Assembly: GCF_945956965.1 (NCBI RefSeq)
Contig: NZ_CAMFJS010000009.1
Span: 62,001-126,000 of the forward strand
From: an uncultured Roseateles sp.
GTDB taxonomy: Bacteria; Pseudomonadota; Gammaproteobacteria; Burkholderiales; Burkholderiaceae_C
Direction: 5' to 3'
Length of the DNA stretch: 64,000 nt
The notes below the pieces were generated by a model that saw only the letters and a program-made list of their open reading frames with translations, ran no database searches and was not told the origin of the DNA. Every line of letters starts with the position of its first letter. The stretch's first letter is position 1. Both the position numbers and the translations under genes were made by a program. Positions 35,352 through 45,844 of the stretch are shown here, piece after piece.

Positions 35352-36049
35352 CAGGCGCTTTCCTGTCGTACGCGGTAGCTGAGGGTCCAGAAATAGTCCA
35401 GCTCACGCCATTGAATCTCGTCGGCCATGCCGGCCAGCAAGCGGCGCATCTGCGCTTCGCTGGGGAAGTTTTTCAGCACCTCGTGCTGGCTGCCGTCGCT
35501 GAGGCTGCGCAGCTGATAGCCATTGCCTTCCGCGTCTTTGCGGCTGATGGGCGAGCTGTCGCCTTCCACAAAGCGGTTGTCCATCAGCACCACGCGGGCG
35601 CCGTCTTGCAACTGGCTGTGCAGGCCCTGCAGCCATTCACGCTGGCGGGACTTGGGTACGTGCGAAAACCACAGGCCGGCAAAGCCGGCATCAAACGGCG
35701 AGGGCGTGCCCGCCGCCACCACGCCGGGCGCGTAGGCGTCGGCCAGCATGAAGGCGACCTTGTCGAAGTCCAGCGCTTTGCTGCGGGCCTGCGCCAGCAC
35801 CTCGGGGTTGATGTCGGTGCCTAGCCAGCGCTGCGCTTTGGCGGTGGCTGCGGGCAGCCAATAGCCGGTGCCGGTGGCAATCTCCAGCACCGTGCGGCCG
35901 CTGAACTGCTGGCGCAGCCAGGCTTTGATCTCGGCCAGATTGGCCTGCCGATGCGGCTTCTCAAACACCGCCTCATATTCCTTGGCGCGCTGGGCGTAGT
36001 AGCGCTGCATGGCCAGATTGCTGGGATCCTGCGGCTCAGAGTCCGGCAT
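35351..36049 (-). CDS. Class I SAM-dependent methyltransferase inside the glc operon
   Basis: This gene encodes 232 residues from ATG 36047-36049 with GGAGG 4 bases upstream. The SAM-binding motif I is TVLEIATGTGYWLP (about 56-69); motif II acidic residue is in LGTDINPEVL. A later segment FAGLWFSHVPKSRQREWL continues the Rossmann fold. The start overlaps the glcE 3' end by 14 bases and the stop overlaps the glcF start by 1 base, so it is made together with glycolate oxidase. The substrate is unknown; resemblance to small-molecule methyltransferases only. Confidence 0.9.
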   Translation of the reverse strand: MPDSEPQDPSNLAMQRYYAQRAKEYEAVFEKPHRQANLAEIKAWLRQQFSGRTVLEIATGTGYWLPAATAKAQRWLGTDINPEVLAQARSKALDFDKVAFMLADAYAPGVVAAGTPSPFDAGFAGLWFSHVPKSRQREWLQGLHSQLQDGARVVLMDNRFVEGDSSPISRKDAEGNGYQLRSLSDGSQHEVLKNFPSEAQMRRLLAGMADEIQWRELDYFWTLSYRVRQESA

Positions 36050-37133
36050 AGAGCCTCCCCGGATTGAAGATCCCTTGCGGATCGAATGATTTTTTGAGTT
36101 CACGATGAATGCGCAACAGGGGCGGCGAGAGCGGTGCGAAAACGCCCGCGCTTTTGTCCGTGGCGCGGAACAAGCTGGCGTGGCCGCCCACTTGCGCGGC
36201 GGCCTCGCGCACCTGCGCGGCGGGCATGGCGGTGGTGAGCCAGCGCTGGGCGCCACCCCATTCCAGCAATTGCTCGCCGTGCAGCTTGTCCAGCGCGGGC
36301 GCGGTCTGCGGCACGCTCAGGCGCCACAAGGCGGCGCCGCCTTGCACGGCCCGCTGGGCGGCCTGAAAGAACTCATCGCTCTGGTCGCGCAGGCCCTGCC
36401 AGAAGGGTTTGGCCAGCTCGGGAGCGATCAGCTCGCCACCCAGGCTCTGGCGGGCCGCGTCCACCGCCGCTTGCGCACCACTCAGGCGCAGCAGCAGGGC
36501 GCCATCCCACCAGGCGCTGGCATTGATGGGCAGGGGCAGGCCACCCCAGCGATTGAGCTGGTTGAGCGCATGCGCCTGGCTCTGCTCGAAACGCAAAGTG
36601 GCCTCGGCCACCGGCAGTGGCAGCACCTTCAGCGAGACCTCCAGAATCACGCCCAGAATGCCCATGGAGCCGGCAATCAGGCGCGAGACGTCGTAGCCCG
36701 CCACATTCTTCATCACCGTGCCGCCGAAGTTCAGCGCCTCGGCCTGGCCGTTGAGCAGGGTCAGGCCCAGCACATGCTCGCGCAGAGCCCCCATGCTGGC
36801 GCGGGCCGGGCCGCTCAGGCCGCAGGCCACCATGCCGCCCACCGTGCCTTGGCCGCCGAAGCGGGGCGGCTCAAAAGCCAGTTGCTGGTTTTGCTCGGCC
36901 AGCACCTGCTCCAGCTCGGCCAGCGGCGTGCCGGCCTTGACCGTCACCACCAGCTCGCTGGGCTCATAGCTGCTGATGCCGCGCAGGCTGGCGAAATCGC
37001 CGATGCGCAGGGGCAAGCCTTGCGGCACTTCGCCGTAAAAGGACTTGCTGCCCGAGCCCAGCAGCTGCACCGGGGCGTGCTCGGCGGCGGCGCTGCGGAT
37101 GTGTTCTTGAATCTCCGTCAAGGCAAGTGTCAT
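36036..37133 (-). CDS. glcE: Glycolate oxidase FAD-binding subunit GlcE
   Basis: This gene encodes 365 residues. The FAD_binding_4 pattern is visible in the LGSGSKSFYGE segment, PPRFGGQGTVGGMVACGLSGPARA and GGTVMKNVAGYDVSRLIAGSMG. GlcE is a GlcD-like subunit without the C-terminal catalytic half and works with GlcD and GlcF in oxidation of glycolate to glyoxylate. It starts 3 bases after the glcD stop. Its 3' end overlaps the methyltransferase start by 14 bases. Confidence 0.95.
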   Translation of the reverse strand: MTLALTEIQEHIRSAAAEHAPVQLLGSGSKSFYGEVPQGLPLRIGDFASLRGISSYEPSELVVTVKAGTPLAELEQVLAEQNQQLAFEPPRFGGQGTVGGMVACGLSGPARASMGALREHVLGLTLLNGQAEALNFGGTVMKNVAGYDVSRLIAGSMGILGVILEVSLKVLPLPVAEATLRFEQSQAHALNQLNRWGGLPLPINASAWWDGALLLRLSGAQAAVDAARQSLGGELIAPELAKPFWQGLRDQSDEFFQAAQRAVQGGAALWRLSVPQTAPALDKLHGEQLLEWGGAQRWLTTAMPAAQVREAAAQVGGHASLFRATDKSAGVFAPLSPPLLRIHRELKKSFDPQGIFNPGRLYAGL

Positions 37134-37136
37134 CAG

Positions 37137-38687
37137 TCAAAACCTCGGCAAATCGGGATGGGCCAGCAGGCCGCGGCTGACATGCATGCGGCCGTATTCG
37201 GCGCAGCGGTGCAGGGTCGGGATGACCTTGCCGGGGTTGAGCAGCTCGGCGCCATCAAAGGCGCGTTTGACGGCCATCATCTGCTCCCGCTCGGCGGCGG
37301 AAAACTGCACGCACATGCTGTTGAGCTTTTCGATGCCCACGCCGTGCTCGCCGGTCACCGTGCCGCCCAGGGCGACGCTGGTTTCCAGAATCTCGGCGCC
37401 AAACTCCTCGCAGCGGCGCAGCTGGTCGGGGTCGGAACCGTCAAACAGAATCAGCGGGTGCAGATTGCCGTCACCGGCGTGGAAGACATTGGCGCAGCGC
37501 AGCTGGTACTTCTTTTCCATCTCGGCAATGGCCAGCAGGATGGCGGCCAGGTTTTTGCGCGGGATGGTGGAGTCCATGCACATGTAGTCGGGGCTGATGC
37601 GGCCCGACGCGGGGAATGCATTCTTGCGCCCACTCCAGAAACGCAAACGCTGCGCCTCATCGGCACTCACTTCGATGCGGCTGGCGCCGCTGCTCAGCAA
37701 CACGGCCTGCATGCGCTCGATTTCTTCGGCCACTTCTTCGGCGGTGCCGTCGCTCTCGCACAGCAAAATAGCTTCGGCTGTCAGGTCGTAGCCGGCATGC
37801 ACAAAGTCCTCCACGGCCGCGGTCATGGGCTTGTCCATCATCTCCAGGCCGGCCGGGATGATGCCCGCGGCGATGATATTGGCCACCGCCGCACCGGCTT
37901 TGCGCACATCGTCAAAGCTGGCCATGATGCAGCGCGCCAGCTGGGGTTTGGGCGTGAGTTTGACGGTCACCTCGGTCGTCACCGCCAGCATGCCTTCGCT
38001 GCCGACGATCAGGCTCAGCAAGTCCAGGCCCGGCGCGTCCAGCGCTGCGCCGCCGAACTCCACCGCCTCGCCCTCCATGGTGAAGCCACGCACAGCTAAC
38101 ACGTTATGCAAGGTGAGGCCATATTTGAGGCAGTGCACGCCACCGGAGTTCTCGGCCACATTGCCGCCGATGGTGCAGGCGATCTGGCTGCTGGGGTCGG
38201 GGGCGTAGTAAAGGCCGTGCACGGCCGCGGCTTCCGAGATGGCCAGATTGCGCACCCCGCATTGCACACGGGCGGTGCGCGCCACCGGATCGATCTGCAC
38301 GATCTGCTTGAACTTGGCCAAGCTCAGCGTCACGCCCGTCGCATGTGGCATGGCGCCACCCGACAGCCCGGTGCCCGCACCCCGCGCCACCACCGGCACG
38401 CCCAGCGCGAAGCAGCTGCGCAAAATGGCGGCGACCTGTTCTTCGGTTTCCGGCAAGGCCACCACCAGGGGGCGTTGGCGGTAGGCGGTCAAGCCGTCGC
38501 ATTCATAGGGCACCGTGTCCTCGGCATGCCAGAGTAGGGCATGGCTGGGCAGGTGTTTGGACAGCGCGGCGACCACGCGGGCCTGCGCCTGCACACGCTG
38601 GGTGGGGTCGATCACGGCAGAGGCGCTTTGGGCCGCCTTGGCGCCAGATTCGTCGGTGGCGCCAGTGGCGCTAGTGGCTGCGTTCAC
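37137..38687 (-). CDS. glcD: Glycolate oxidase subunit GlcD
   Basis: This gene encodes 516 residues. The FAD-binding PCMH domain is about 60-250 (VVARGAGTGLSGGAMPH, DPSSQIACTIGGNVAENSGGVHCLKYG) and the FAD-oxidase C-domain follows (NVFHAGDGNLHP, GGTVTGEHGVGIEKL). It oxidises glycolate (and possibly D-lactate) to glyoxylate. The start is GTG at 38685-38687; the first 35 residues are Ala/Ser-rich. phaM ends 14 bases upstream on the same strand, so read-through from phaM is possible. Confidence 0.95.
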   Translation of the reverse strand: MNAATSATGATDESGAKAAQSASAVIDPTQRVQAQARVVAALSKHLPSHALLWHAEDTVPYECDGLTAYRQRPLVVALPETEEQVAAILRSCFALGVPVVARGAGTGLSGGAMPHATGVTLSLAKFKQIVQIDPVARTARVQCGVRNLAISEAAAVHGLYYAPDPSSQIACTIGGNVAENSGGVHCLKYGLTLHNVLAVRGFTMEGEAVEFGGAALDAPGLDLLSLIVGSEGMLAVTTEVTVKLTPKPQLARCIMASFDDVRKAGAAVANIIAAGIIPAGLEMMDKPMTAAVEDFVHAGYDLTAEAILLCESDGTAEEVAEEIERMQAVLLSSGASRIEVSADEAQRLRFWSGRKNAFPASGRISPDYMCMDSTIPRKNLAAILLAIAEMEKKYQLRCANVFHAGDGNLHPLILFDGSDPDQLRRCEEFGAEILETSVALGGTVTGEHGVGIEKLNSMCVQFSAAEREQMMAVKRAFDGAELLNPGKVIPTLHRCAEYGRMHVSRGLLAHPDLPRF

Positions 38688-38701
38688 GGGCGGGTGGCCT
38701 C

Positions 38702-39469
38702 TCAGGGCTTGCTATTCTTTACGGCGTTGCGCACCGCGGGCTTGTGGGTGCTTGCCTTGGCAGCGGGTTTGGCCGCCAGGCTTTTGCTGACCGACTCCAC
38801 CATGCTGCCGGCCACGGCGCCGGGCACAGCCGCGGCTTTGCGCAAGGTGTCGCCCGCAGCGTCAAACGACTGTTTGACGATGGCGCCGGCCAGGTTCTTG
38901 GCCGCGTCGGTGGCGTTTTCTTTCATCGCCGTGGCGGCCAGCTGGGTGAACTGCTGGCTCAGCGCGCCCCACCATTGCAGGGGGTCCACGGCGGCCGGGA
39001 TGGCCGGCGCAGCGGCCGCTGCTGTTGAAGACTTCTCGGCCTTGGCTTTGGTGGCGGGTTTGGGCGCTGGCGCCGGGGCGGCCGTTTTGGGCAGAGCCTG
39101 CGCGGCAGCGGCCATCACTTCCGGCGGGATGCCGGGCATGGCCGGCCAGGCGGGGGTGGACATGGCCTCGGCGGTGGGCAGCTTGAGGGCATTGCTTAGC
39201 TCGGCCAGCGGCACGTTCAGCGACTTCAGCGTTGACAAGGTCATGCGCTGCACCTCCAGGGCCTGGATGGTGGCGCCCAGCATGCGGGCGTTTTGTTCCA
39301 GCCAGAACTGAACGGTGCGCAGCTCTTCGATGCGCTTGCCCAGCTCTTCCGGGTTGAGCGTCGGCGCCACCCACTGGCCGATGCCGGGCAAGGCGGCCCC
39401 GGCGTTCTTCACCAAGCCTTGCAGAAAATCAAAACCGGGGACGAATTTGCTGAAGCTGTTGTCGGCCAT
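38702..39469 (-). CDS. phaM: PhaM-type polyhydroxyalkanoate granule regulatory protein
   Basis: This gene encodes 255 residues. The N-terminus (FVPGFDFLQGLVKNAG...WVAPTLNPEELGKRIEELRTVQFWLEQNARMLGATIQALEVQRMTLSTLKS, about 8-90) is the conserved PhaM block, which in Ralstonia activates PHB synthase and links granules to DNA. The C-terminus is Lys/Ala/Pro-rich (KPAAKASTHKPAVRNAVKNSKP), a histone-H1-like tail able to bind DNA. ATG 39469 has AAGGAG 9 bases upstream. Its presence implies PHB storage. Confidence 0.9.
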   Translation of the reverse strand: MADNSFSKFVPGFDFLQGLVKNAGAALPGIGQWVAPTLNPEELGKRIEELRTVQFWLEQNARMLGATIQALEVQRMTLSTLKSLNVPLAELSNALKLPTAEAMSTPAWPAMPGIPPEVMAAAAQALPKTAAPAPAPKPATKAKAEKSSTAAAAAPAIPAAVDPLQWWGALSQQFTQLAATAMKENATDAAKNLAGAIVKQSFDAAGDTLRKAAAVPGAVAGSMVESVSKSLAAKPAAKASTHKPAVRNAVKNSKP

Positions 39470-39496
39470 GCTTTTGTGCTCCTTCAAGAGGGTCGT

Positions 39497-40477
39497 TCAA
39501 TGCGAGGGGGAAGACGCGGGCTGATGGTACGACGGATGCAATTGCTGCACCTCGAAGCCGTGCTCTTGCTGCAACAGCAAGGGCAGGGCGCGCGGCCCGC
39601 TCAGGTGCAAGCTGCCAACGGCGGCCAGCACCCGCCGGCCCTGCCCGTGCAGGGCGGCAATGCGCTCGGCCAGGCCGGGATTGCGCTCGTCGTTGAGGGC
39701 GCGCAGCTCGGCGCGGTCTTGCGCGTTGCCCACGCACTCGCACCAGTCCGCGTAACGGCTCAGGGTGGCCATATCGCTGCTGGCCCAGGCCTGCGCCAGG
39801 CGGCGCGTGCTCTTGCGCAGCTGGCCTTGTTCCAGCTGTTGCAGGCCTTTGCGCAGCTGGGCTTGCGCTTCCTGGGGATCGGCGGGCAGCAAGGCTAGCA
39901 GCTGGGTGTCCACGCTTTCCAGGGCATGAATGGGCACGCCGCTTTGGTGGGCCCAAGTGCTCAGCATCAGCTCCTGGCCGAAGCTGGGGTCCATGCCGTC
40001 CCAGCGGGCGTCCAGGGCCATGTAATTGCTCAGCTGCAGCAAGGGATGCAGATGGGCCAGCGCTTGGTCCGGCAGGCAAGCGGCGCGTGCCTGGGCGGCC
40101 AGGCGCTTTTGCAGCGCGGCGCTGGCTTGGAAGGGGCGGGCATGTTGGGGTGGCGTGCTCAGGGCTTGCAAGGTGGCGGGGTCGCTGAGGTCCAACTCCA
40201 GGGCCAGGCTGTCGCTTTGCGCCATGGCTTCGCGCAGCAGCGGGCCAGGGAAGAACCAGGCCATGCGGCCGATGTGCAGGGTGCCGTAGAGATAAGAGTC
40301 ATGGCCGCCCTTGCGCAGGCGGTAGAGAAAGCCGCGGTCGGGCGCGGCCGCGGCCAACTCGGCGGCTTGCGTTGCGCTGGGCAAGGCGGTTTGTGGCGGG
40401 CAGCGTGTTTTGGCCTGGGCCGGCGGCAGCGGCAGGCTCAGCGCCAGGGCGAGGATGAAGCTTGACAGCGCCTTCAT
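39497..40477 (-). CDS. TraB/GumN family protein
   Basis: This gene encodes 326 residues. A signal peptide (MKALSSFILALALSLPLPPAQA) is followed by the TraB/GumN core: SYLYGTLHIG near the start, LELDLSD, and a C-terminal VLAAVGSLHLSGPRALPLLL. The paired GTLH/GSLH motifs are the metal-ligand positions of this Tiki-like fold, so protease activity is possible but unproven. Its start overlaps the retropepsin-like gene stop by 4 bases (ATGA), indicating a two-gene operon of exported or anchored putative proteases. Confidence 0.9.
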   Translation of the reverse strand: MKALSSFILALALSLPLPPAQAKTRCPPQTALPSATQAAELAAAAPDRGFLYRLRKGGHDSYLYGTLHIGRMAWFFPGPLLREAMAQSDSLALELDLSDPATLQALSTPPQHARPFQASAALQKRLAAQARAACLPDQALAHLHPLLQLSNYMALDARWDGMDPSFGQELMLSTWAHQSGVPIHALESVDTQLLALLPADPQEAQAQLRKGLQQLEQGQLRKSTRRLAQAWASSDMATLSRYADWCECVGNAQDRAELRALNDERNPGLAERIAALHGQGRRVLAAVGSLHLSGPRALPLLLQQEHGFEVQQLHPSYHQPASSPSH

Positions 40478-40977
40478 GGCTTGGCGCTGCGGATCAAGAG
40501 TTCGCCGCCATGCTGGGTGAAGCTCAGCTTGGACAAGATGTCCATGCCCAGCAAGGGCGCATCGAGCGCGGGCAGCACGGTGACGGGTAGGCGCTGTGCG
40601 TTCACGCCGCCTTGCAAGCGCACATCGGCGCGGGCCCGGTAGCCCCGCGCCACGCCGCCGGCGGTGTTGGAGGCCACCTCGGCTTCGGCGCTTAAGCCCA
40701 CTTGCTCGGCCAGGGCCTGGGGCAGGGCGGTGCTGGTGGCGCCAGTGTCAACCAGAAAGTCCACCGCCACACCGTTGACCTCGCCGGGCCAGTGGAAATG
40801 GCCGTCACTGGCGCGGCGCAAGGTGATCTCACCGCCCTTGATGGACACCAGGCTTTGCTTTTGCTCGCGCTCCCAGGCCTTGAAACCCAGGAACACCAGC
40901 AGCATCAGCAAAAGCCAGATGGTGGCGAGTTTGAAATAGCTGGGGAGTTCTTTGTGGGGGCTGTCGGCATGGCTCAT
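40474..40977 (-). CDS. Retropepsin-like aspartic protease, membrane anchored
   Basis: This gene encodes 167 residues from ATG 40975-40977. One membrane span (LATIWLLLMLLVFLGFKAW, about 18-36) anchors it. The TIGR02281-type clan AA domain follows, with the active-site DTG in VDFLVDTGATSTALP and the flap/hydrophobic end LGMDILSKLSF. As in this bacterial family there is one DTG per chain, so it should act as a dimer facing the periplasm. It is the first gene of a short operon with traB/gumN. Confidence 0.9.
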   Translation of the reverse strand: MSHADSPHKELPSYFKLATIWLLLMLLVFLGFKAWEREQKQSLVSIKGGEITLRRASDGHFHWPGEVNGVAVDFLVDTGATSTALPQALAEQVGLSAEAEVASNTAGGVARGYRARADVRLQGGVNAQRLPVTVLPALDAPLLGMDILSKLSFTQHGGELLIRSAKP

Positions 40978-41047
40978 GCCGACACGATGCCAGATTTTTG
41001 TGGCGGCAGAAGGCGCTGGCGGCAGGTTTTCGCCACTCGGGGTGCAC

Positions 41048-41087
41048 AAAAGAACAAGGCCAGCCGGACTTTCGTCCTGCTGGCCTT
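41048..41087 (-). terminator. Intrinsic terminator of the amt operon
   Basis: AAGGCCAGC (41056-41064) pairs with GCTGGCCTT (41079-41087); GGAC/GTCC extends the stem to a TTTC loop. On the minus strand the stem is followed by a T-rich run (TTGTTCTTTTG). It separates amt from the retropepsin-like gene. Confidence 0.85.
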
Positions 41088-41183
41088 GCGGTGTGGTGGC
41101 GACTAACTAACGCGCTAACTCATCAGTCACCGCCTCGGCGCGCCAAGCCATGCTGGCGGGCCGGGCTGAGGGATCACTTGTGA

Positions 41184-42737
41184 TTACTTGTGATAGGCGG
41201 TCTCGCCGTGCGAGCTGATGTCCAGACCTTCGCGCTCTTCTTCTTCCGTCACGCGCAGGCCGATCACCAGGTCCACCACCTTGTAGGCGATCACCGAGAC
41301 GACTGCCGACCAGACCACCGTCACGCCAACCGCCTTGGCTTGCACCAGGACTTGGGCGGCGATGGAGTAGGCATCGGCCGTCACCGTCGTGGCCGTGACC
41401 CAGTCACCCACAAAGCTGGGGCCGCCCAGGGCTGGGGAGTTGAACACGCCGGTCAGCAGGGCGCCGATGATGCCGCCCACGCCGTGGACGCCGAAGACGT
41501 CCAGCGAGTCGTCAGCACCCAACATCTTCTTCAGGCCGGACACACCCCACAGGCAAGCGAAGCCGGCGATGATGCCGATCACCAAGGCGCCGCCGATGCC
41601 GACGTTGCCGGCTGCAGGCGTGATGGCCACCAGGCCAGCCACAGCTCCCGAAGCCGCACCCAGCATCGAAGCCTTGCCCTTGTGCAGCGCTTCACCGACC
41701 GACCATGCCAGCACGGCAGCGGCCGTGGCGACAAAGGTGTTCATGAAGGCCAGGGCGGCAAAGCCGTTGGCTTCCAGAGCGGAGCCGGCGTTGAAGCCGA
41801 ACCAGCCCACCCACAGCAGCGAGGCGCCAACCATGGTCAGTGTCAGGCTGTGCGGGGTGAAGGCTTCCTTGCCGTAACCGACGCGCTTGCCGATCATGAA
41901 GGCACCCACCAGGCCCGCCACAGCGGCGTTGATGTGCACCACGGTGCCGCCGGCGAAGTCCAGCGCGCCCCATTGCCAGATCATGCCGGCGGTGCTGTTG
42001 ACCTTGTCGACCACATCGGCGCCGGTGTAGGCGTCAGGGCCTGCCCAGAACCAGACCATGTGGGCGATCGGCAGATAGCTGAAGGTGAACCACAGGGCCA
42101 GGAAGGCCAGCACGGCGGAGAACTTGGCGCGCTCGGCGAAGGCGCCGATGATCAAGCAAGCGGTGATGCCGGCGAAGGTGGCCTGGAAGGCGGCGAACAC
42201 CATTTCCGGAATGACCACGCCCTTGCTGAAAGTGGCTGCGTTGGCGAAGGTGCCGGTGGCGTTGTCCCAGATGCCCTTCATGAACAAGCGGTCAGTGCCA
42301 CCGATGAACTGGTTGCCTTCGGTGAAAGCGAGGCTGTAGCCGTAAAGCACCCACAGCACCACGATCAGGGAGAAGGCCACCATCACCTGCATCAGCACCG
42401 ACAGCATGTTCTTGCTGCGCACCAGGCCGCCGTAGAACAGGGCAAGACCTGGCACCGTCATCATGATGACCAGCAGGGTGGACAGCATCATCCAGGTGGT
42501 GTCGCCCTTGTTGGGCACCAGCACCGGGGCAGATGCGGCTTCGGCAGGAGCGGAAGCCGCGGCTTCAGCGACCGGAGCGGGCGCGGCAGCCGGCGCAGGC
42601 GCCGAAGCGGTGTCAGCGGCGACAGCGCTGGCGGTAGCGGCCGCAGAGGCCGCGGCACTGGCGGTGTCTTGGGCCCAGGCGGCAGGTGCAACAAGCACCG
42701 TGGCGGCCAAGGCCAGACTGGCAAAGAGTTTCTTCAT
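41184..42737 (-). CDS. amt: Ammonium transporter Amt
   Basis: This gene encodes 517 residues. It has a signal peptide and an unusually long Ala/Pro/Ser-rich periplasmic arm (about 24-75), then eleven membrane spans. Amt signatures are MLSTLLVIMMTVPGLALFYGGLVRSKNML, the AGGTVVHINAA block with one of the pore histidines and DVFGVHGVGGIIGALLTGVF with the second. It moves ammonium into the cell. The C-terminus EEEEREGLDISSHGETAYH is the PII-binding tail. It is 70 bases after glnK and GGAG is 8 bases before ATG 42737. A 10-bp direct repeat (CTTGTGATTA-type) spans its stop codon. Confidence 0.95.
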   Translation of the reverse strand: MKKLFASLALAATVLVAPAAWAQDTASAAASAAATASAVAADTASAPAPAAAPAPVAEAAASAPAEAASAPVLVPNKGDTTWMMLSTLLVIMMTVPGLALFYGGLVRSKNMLSVLMQVMVAFSLIVVLWVLYGYSLAFTEGNQFIGGTDRLFMKGIWDNATGTFANAATFSKGVVIPEMVFAAFQATFAGITACLIIGAFAERAKFSAVLAFLALWFTFSYLPIAHMVWFWAGPDAYTGADVVDKVNSTAGMIWQWGALDFAGGTVVHINAAVAGLVGAFMIGKRVGYGKEAFTPHSLTLTMVGASLLWVGWFGFNAGSALEANGFAALAFMNTFVATAAAVLAWSVGEALHKGKASMLGAASGAVAGLVAITPAAGNVGIGGALVIGIIAGFACLWGVSGLKKMLGADDSLDVFGVHGVGGIIGALLTGVFNSPALGGPSFVGDWVTATTVTADAYSIAAQVLVQAKAVGVTVVWSAVVSVIAYKVVDLVIGLRVTEEEEREGLDISSHGETAYHK

Positions 42738-42807
42738 ATTCGAGTCTCCAGACGGGAGCAAATTGAGCGTTGAGCGTATGGAATCGAGCGCTGGCGCGCC
42801 CTTCGCT

Positions 42808-43961
<1,154 letters not shown>

Positions 43962-44031
43962 GGTGAAACTCCTGGCAGTTTTCGGATTTAAGGGAGAGAA
44001 CAAGCTTGGCGAAACACTTCGCTACAGGCAT

Positions 44032-44047
44032 TGCAGCTTCCGTGCCA
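44032..44047 (-). promoter_or_regulatory. Sigma-54 promoter of the torF-like/glnK/amt operon
   Basis: The minus strand reads TGGCACGGAAGCTGCA, matching the -24/-12 consensus TGGCACG-N4-TTGCA at all but one position and with the essential GG-N10-GC spacing. It lies about 70 bases before the first ATG. An NtrC-like site GCACC-N5-GGGTG (44157-44171) lies about 120 bases upstream. Nitrogen-limitation control by NtrC is therefore expected. Confidence 0.85.
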
Positions 44048-44271
44048 ACTAGAACCATGGCCCGCCTGGGCGTTCAAATCTCACGCCATCCCCCGGGTCT
44101 GCCCTGAGTTGGCCCGCCCCTCTCAGCGTTTACCCTGGCTGACGTGGGCGATGGGCGCACCAGCAAGGGTGTCGCGTACAAAGCCCTCTGCATCATCTTG
44201 GTGCGCGCACCGCCGCTGTGCGCCAGCACTGGCAAAAGCTGTTGTCAGCGCTCACAAGGGAGTGTTTTGGC

Positions 44272-45795
44272 ATGTCACTCGCCCTGCTTCATAGCCGCTC
44301 GCTCGATGGCATGAGCGCCGTCGCCGTCAGCGTGGAGGTCCACCTGGCCAATGGCCTGCCCAGTTTTACTTTGGTGGGTTTGGCGGATACCGAGGTCAAA
44401 GAGGCCCGGGAACGTGTGCGGGCGGCTTTGCTCAACAGCGGTCTGAGCTTTCCCCACAACAAACGCATCACGGTGAATTTGGCGCCGGCTGAGTTGCCCA
44501 AGGAGGGTGGCCGCTTTGATTTGCCAATTGCGCTGGGCCTGCTGGCCGCCAGCGGGCAGATTGATGCGGCGAGGCTGGCCGAGCTGGAATGTGCCGGTGA
44601 GTTGTCGCTGGGCGGGGAGCTGCGCCCCATTCGTGGTGCCCTGGCCATGAGTTTGGCAATCAGCCAGGCGCAACACCAGGGCGGCCCGGCCCGCGCCCTG
44701 CTGCTGCCCAAGGACAGTGCGGCCGAAGCGGCCTTGGTGGAGGATGTGCAAGTGTTGGCCGCAGGCCATTTGCTGGAGGTGGTGGCGGCGCTGCAGCCGG
44801 CGAGCGAGGAGGCCTTGCCGCGCGCGCAAGCCCTACCGCGCCTGTCAGAGGCTGCAGGCCCCGATCTGCGCGATATCAAAGGTCAGGCCGGCGCCAAGCG
44901 GGCCTTGGAGGTGGCTGCGGCCGGCGAGCATTCCCTGCTCTTGGTTGGCCCGCCAGGCACCGGTAAGTCCATGCTGGCCCAGCGTTTGCCGGGCTTGCTA
45001 CCCCCTTTGAGCAAAGAAGAGGCCCTGGCCTCGGCCGCAGTGCTGAGCCTGGTCGGCCAGTTTCAGCCGCAGCGTTGGGCGCAACGGGCGATGCGCAGCC
45101 CGCATCACACCGCTTCGGCCGTAGCCCTGGTGGGCGGCGGCTCGCCCCCTCGGCCGGGCGAAATCTCACTGGCCTTGCATGGTGTTTTGTTTCTGGACGA
45201 ATTGCCGGAATTTAATCGTCAGGCCTTGGAGGCTTTGCGTGAGCCCTTGGAAACCGGACGCATATTGATCTCGCGGGCGGCGCGGCAGTCGGAGTTCCCG
45301 GCACGCTTTCAGCTAGTGGCGGCCATGAACCCTTGCCCATGCGGGCAATTAGGCAATGCGGCCCAGACCTGCCGCTGCACGCCCGATCAAGTCAGCCGTT
45401 ATCAGGGGCGACTGAGCGGCCCCTTTCTGGACCGGCTCGATATCTCCATCGAGGTGCCGGCCGTGCCGCCCGCCGTGCTGGCGGCTCAGCCCGCTGGCGA
45501 AGCCAGCGCCACGGTGGCCGCTCGGGTGGCGCGGGCGCGTCAGCTGGCCTTGCAGCGCCAGGCTTGCAGCAATGCGCGTTTGTCGGTGGCCCAGCTGGAT
45601 CATTTTGCGCGGGCCGAGCCTGCGGCTCTGGCCTTCCTGCAAAAAGCGGCCGAGCGCCTGGCCTGGTCGGCCCGCAGCTACCACCGCATTTTGCGGGTGG
45701 CGCGCAGCATCGCGGATTTGGCCGCCGCCGAGCAAATTCAAAGCGCCCACATGGCCGAGGCGGTGCAGCTGCGGCGTGGGCTGGGCAAGAGTTGA
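44272..45795 (+). CDS. comM: ComM / YifB-family Mg chelatase-like helicase
   Basis: This gene encodes 507 residues. An N-terminal Lon-like domain (MSLALLHSRSLDGMSAVAVSVEVHLANGLPSFTLVGLADTEVKEARERVRAAL) precedes an AAA+ ATPase (Walker A VGPPGTGKSML about residues 240-250, Walker B VLFLDELPEF) and a C-terminal Mg-chelatase-like domain. A CxCG-x-CRC cysteine cluster (NPCPCGQLGNAAQTCRC) lies in the ATPase. ComM is a hexameric branch-migration helicase used in natural transformation. AGGGAG precedes ATG 44272. Confidence 0.95.
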   Translation: MSLALLHSRSLDGMSAVAVSVEVHLANGLPSFTLVGLADTEVKEARERVRAALLNSGLSFPHNKRITVNLAPAELPKEGGRFDLPIALGLLAASGQIDAARLAELECAGELSLGGELRPIRGALAMSLAISQAQHQGGPARALLLPKDSAAEAALVEDVQVLAAGHLLEVVAALQPASEEALPRAQALPRLSEAAGPDLRDIKGQAGAKRALEVAAAGEHSLLLVGPPGTGKSMLAQRLPGLLPPLSKEEALASAAVLSLVGQFQPQRWAQRAMRSPHHTASAVALVGGGSPPRPGEISLALHGVLFLDELPEFNRQALEALREPLETGRILISRAARQSEFPARFQLVAAMNPCPCGQLGNAAQTCRCTPDQVSRYQGRLSGPFLDRLDISIEVPAVPPAVLAAQPAGEASATVAARVARARQLALQRQACSNARLSVAQLDHFARAEPAALAFLQKAAERLAWSARSYHRILRVARSIADLAAAEQIQSAHMAEAVQLRRGLGKS

Positions 45796-45844
45796 GCTTA
45801 TGAGGATGGGTGCGCCGCGAACCCAGCGGCCTCGGCAATGAACA

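Noticed and set aside
36105-38099. 664-codon plus-strand frame opposite glcE/glcD
   Set aside because: Shadow of two well-recognised enzymes.
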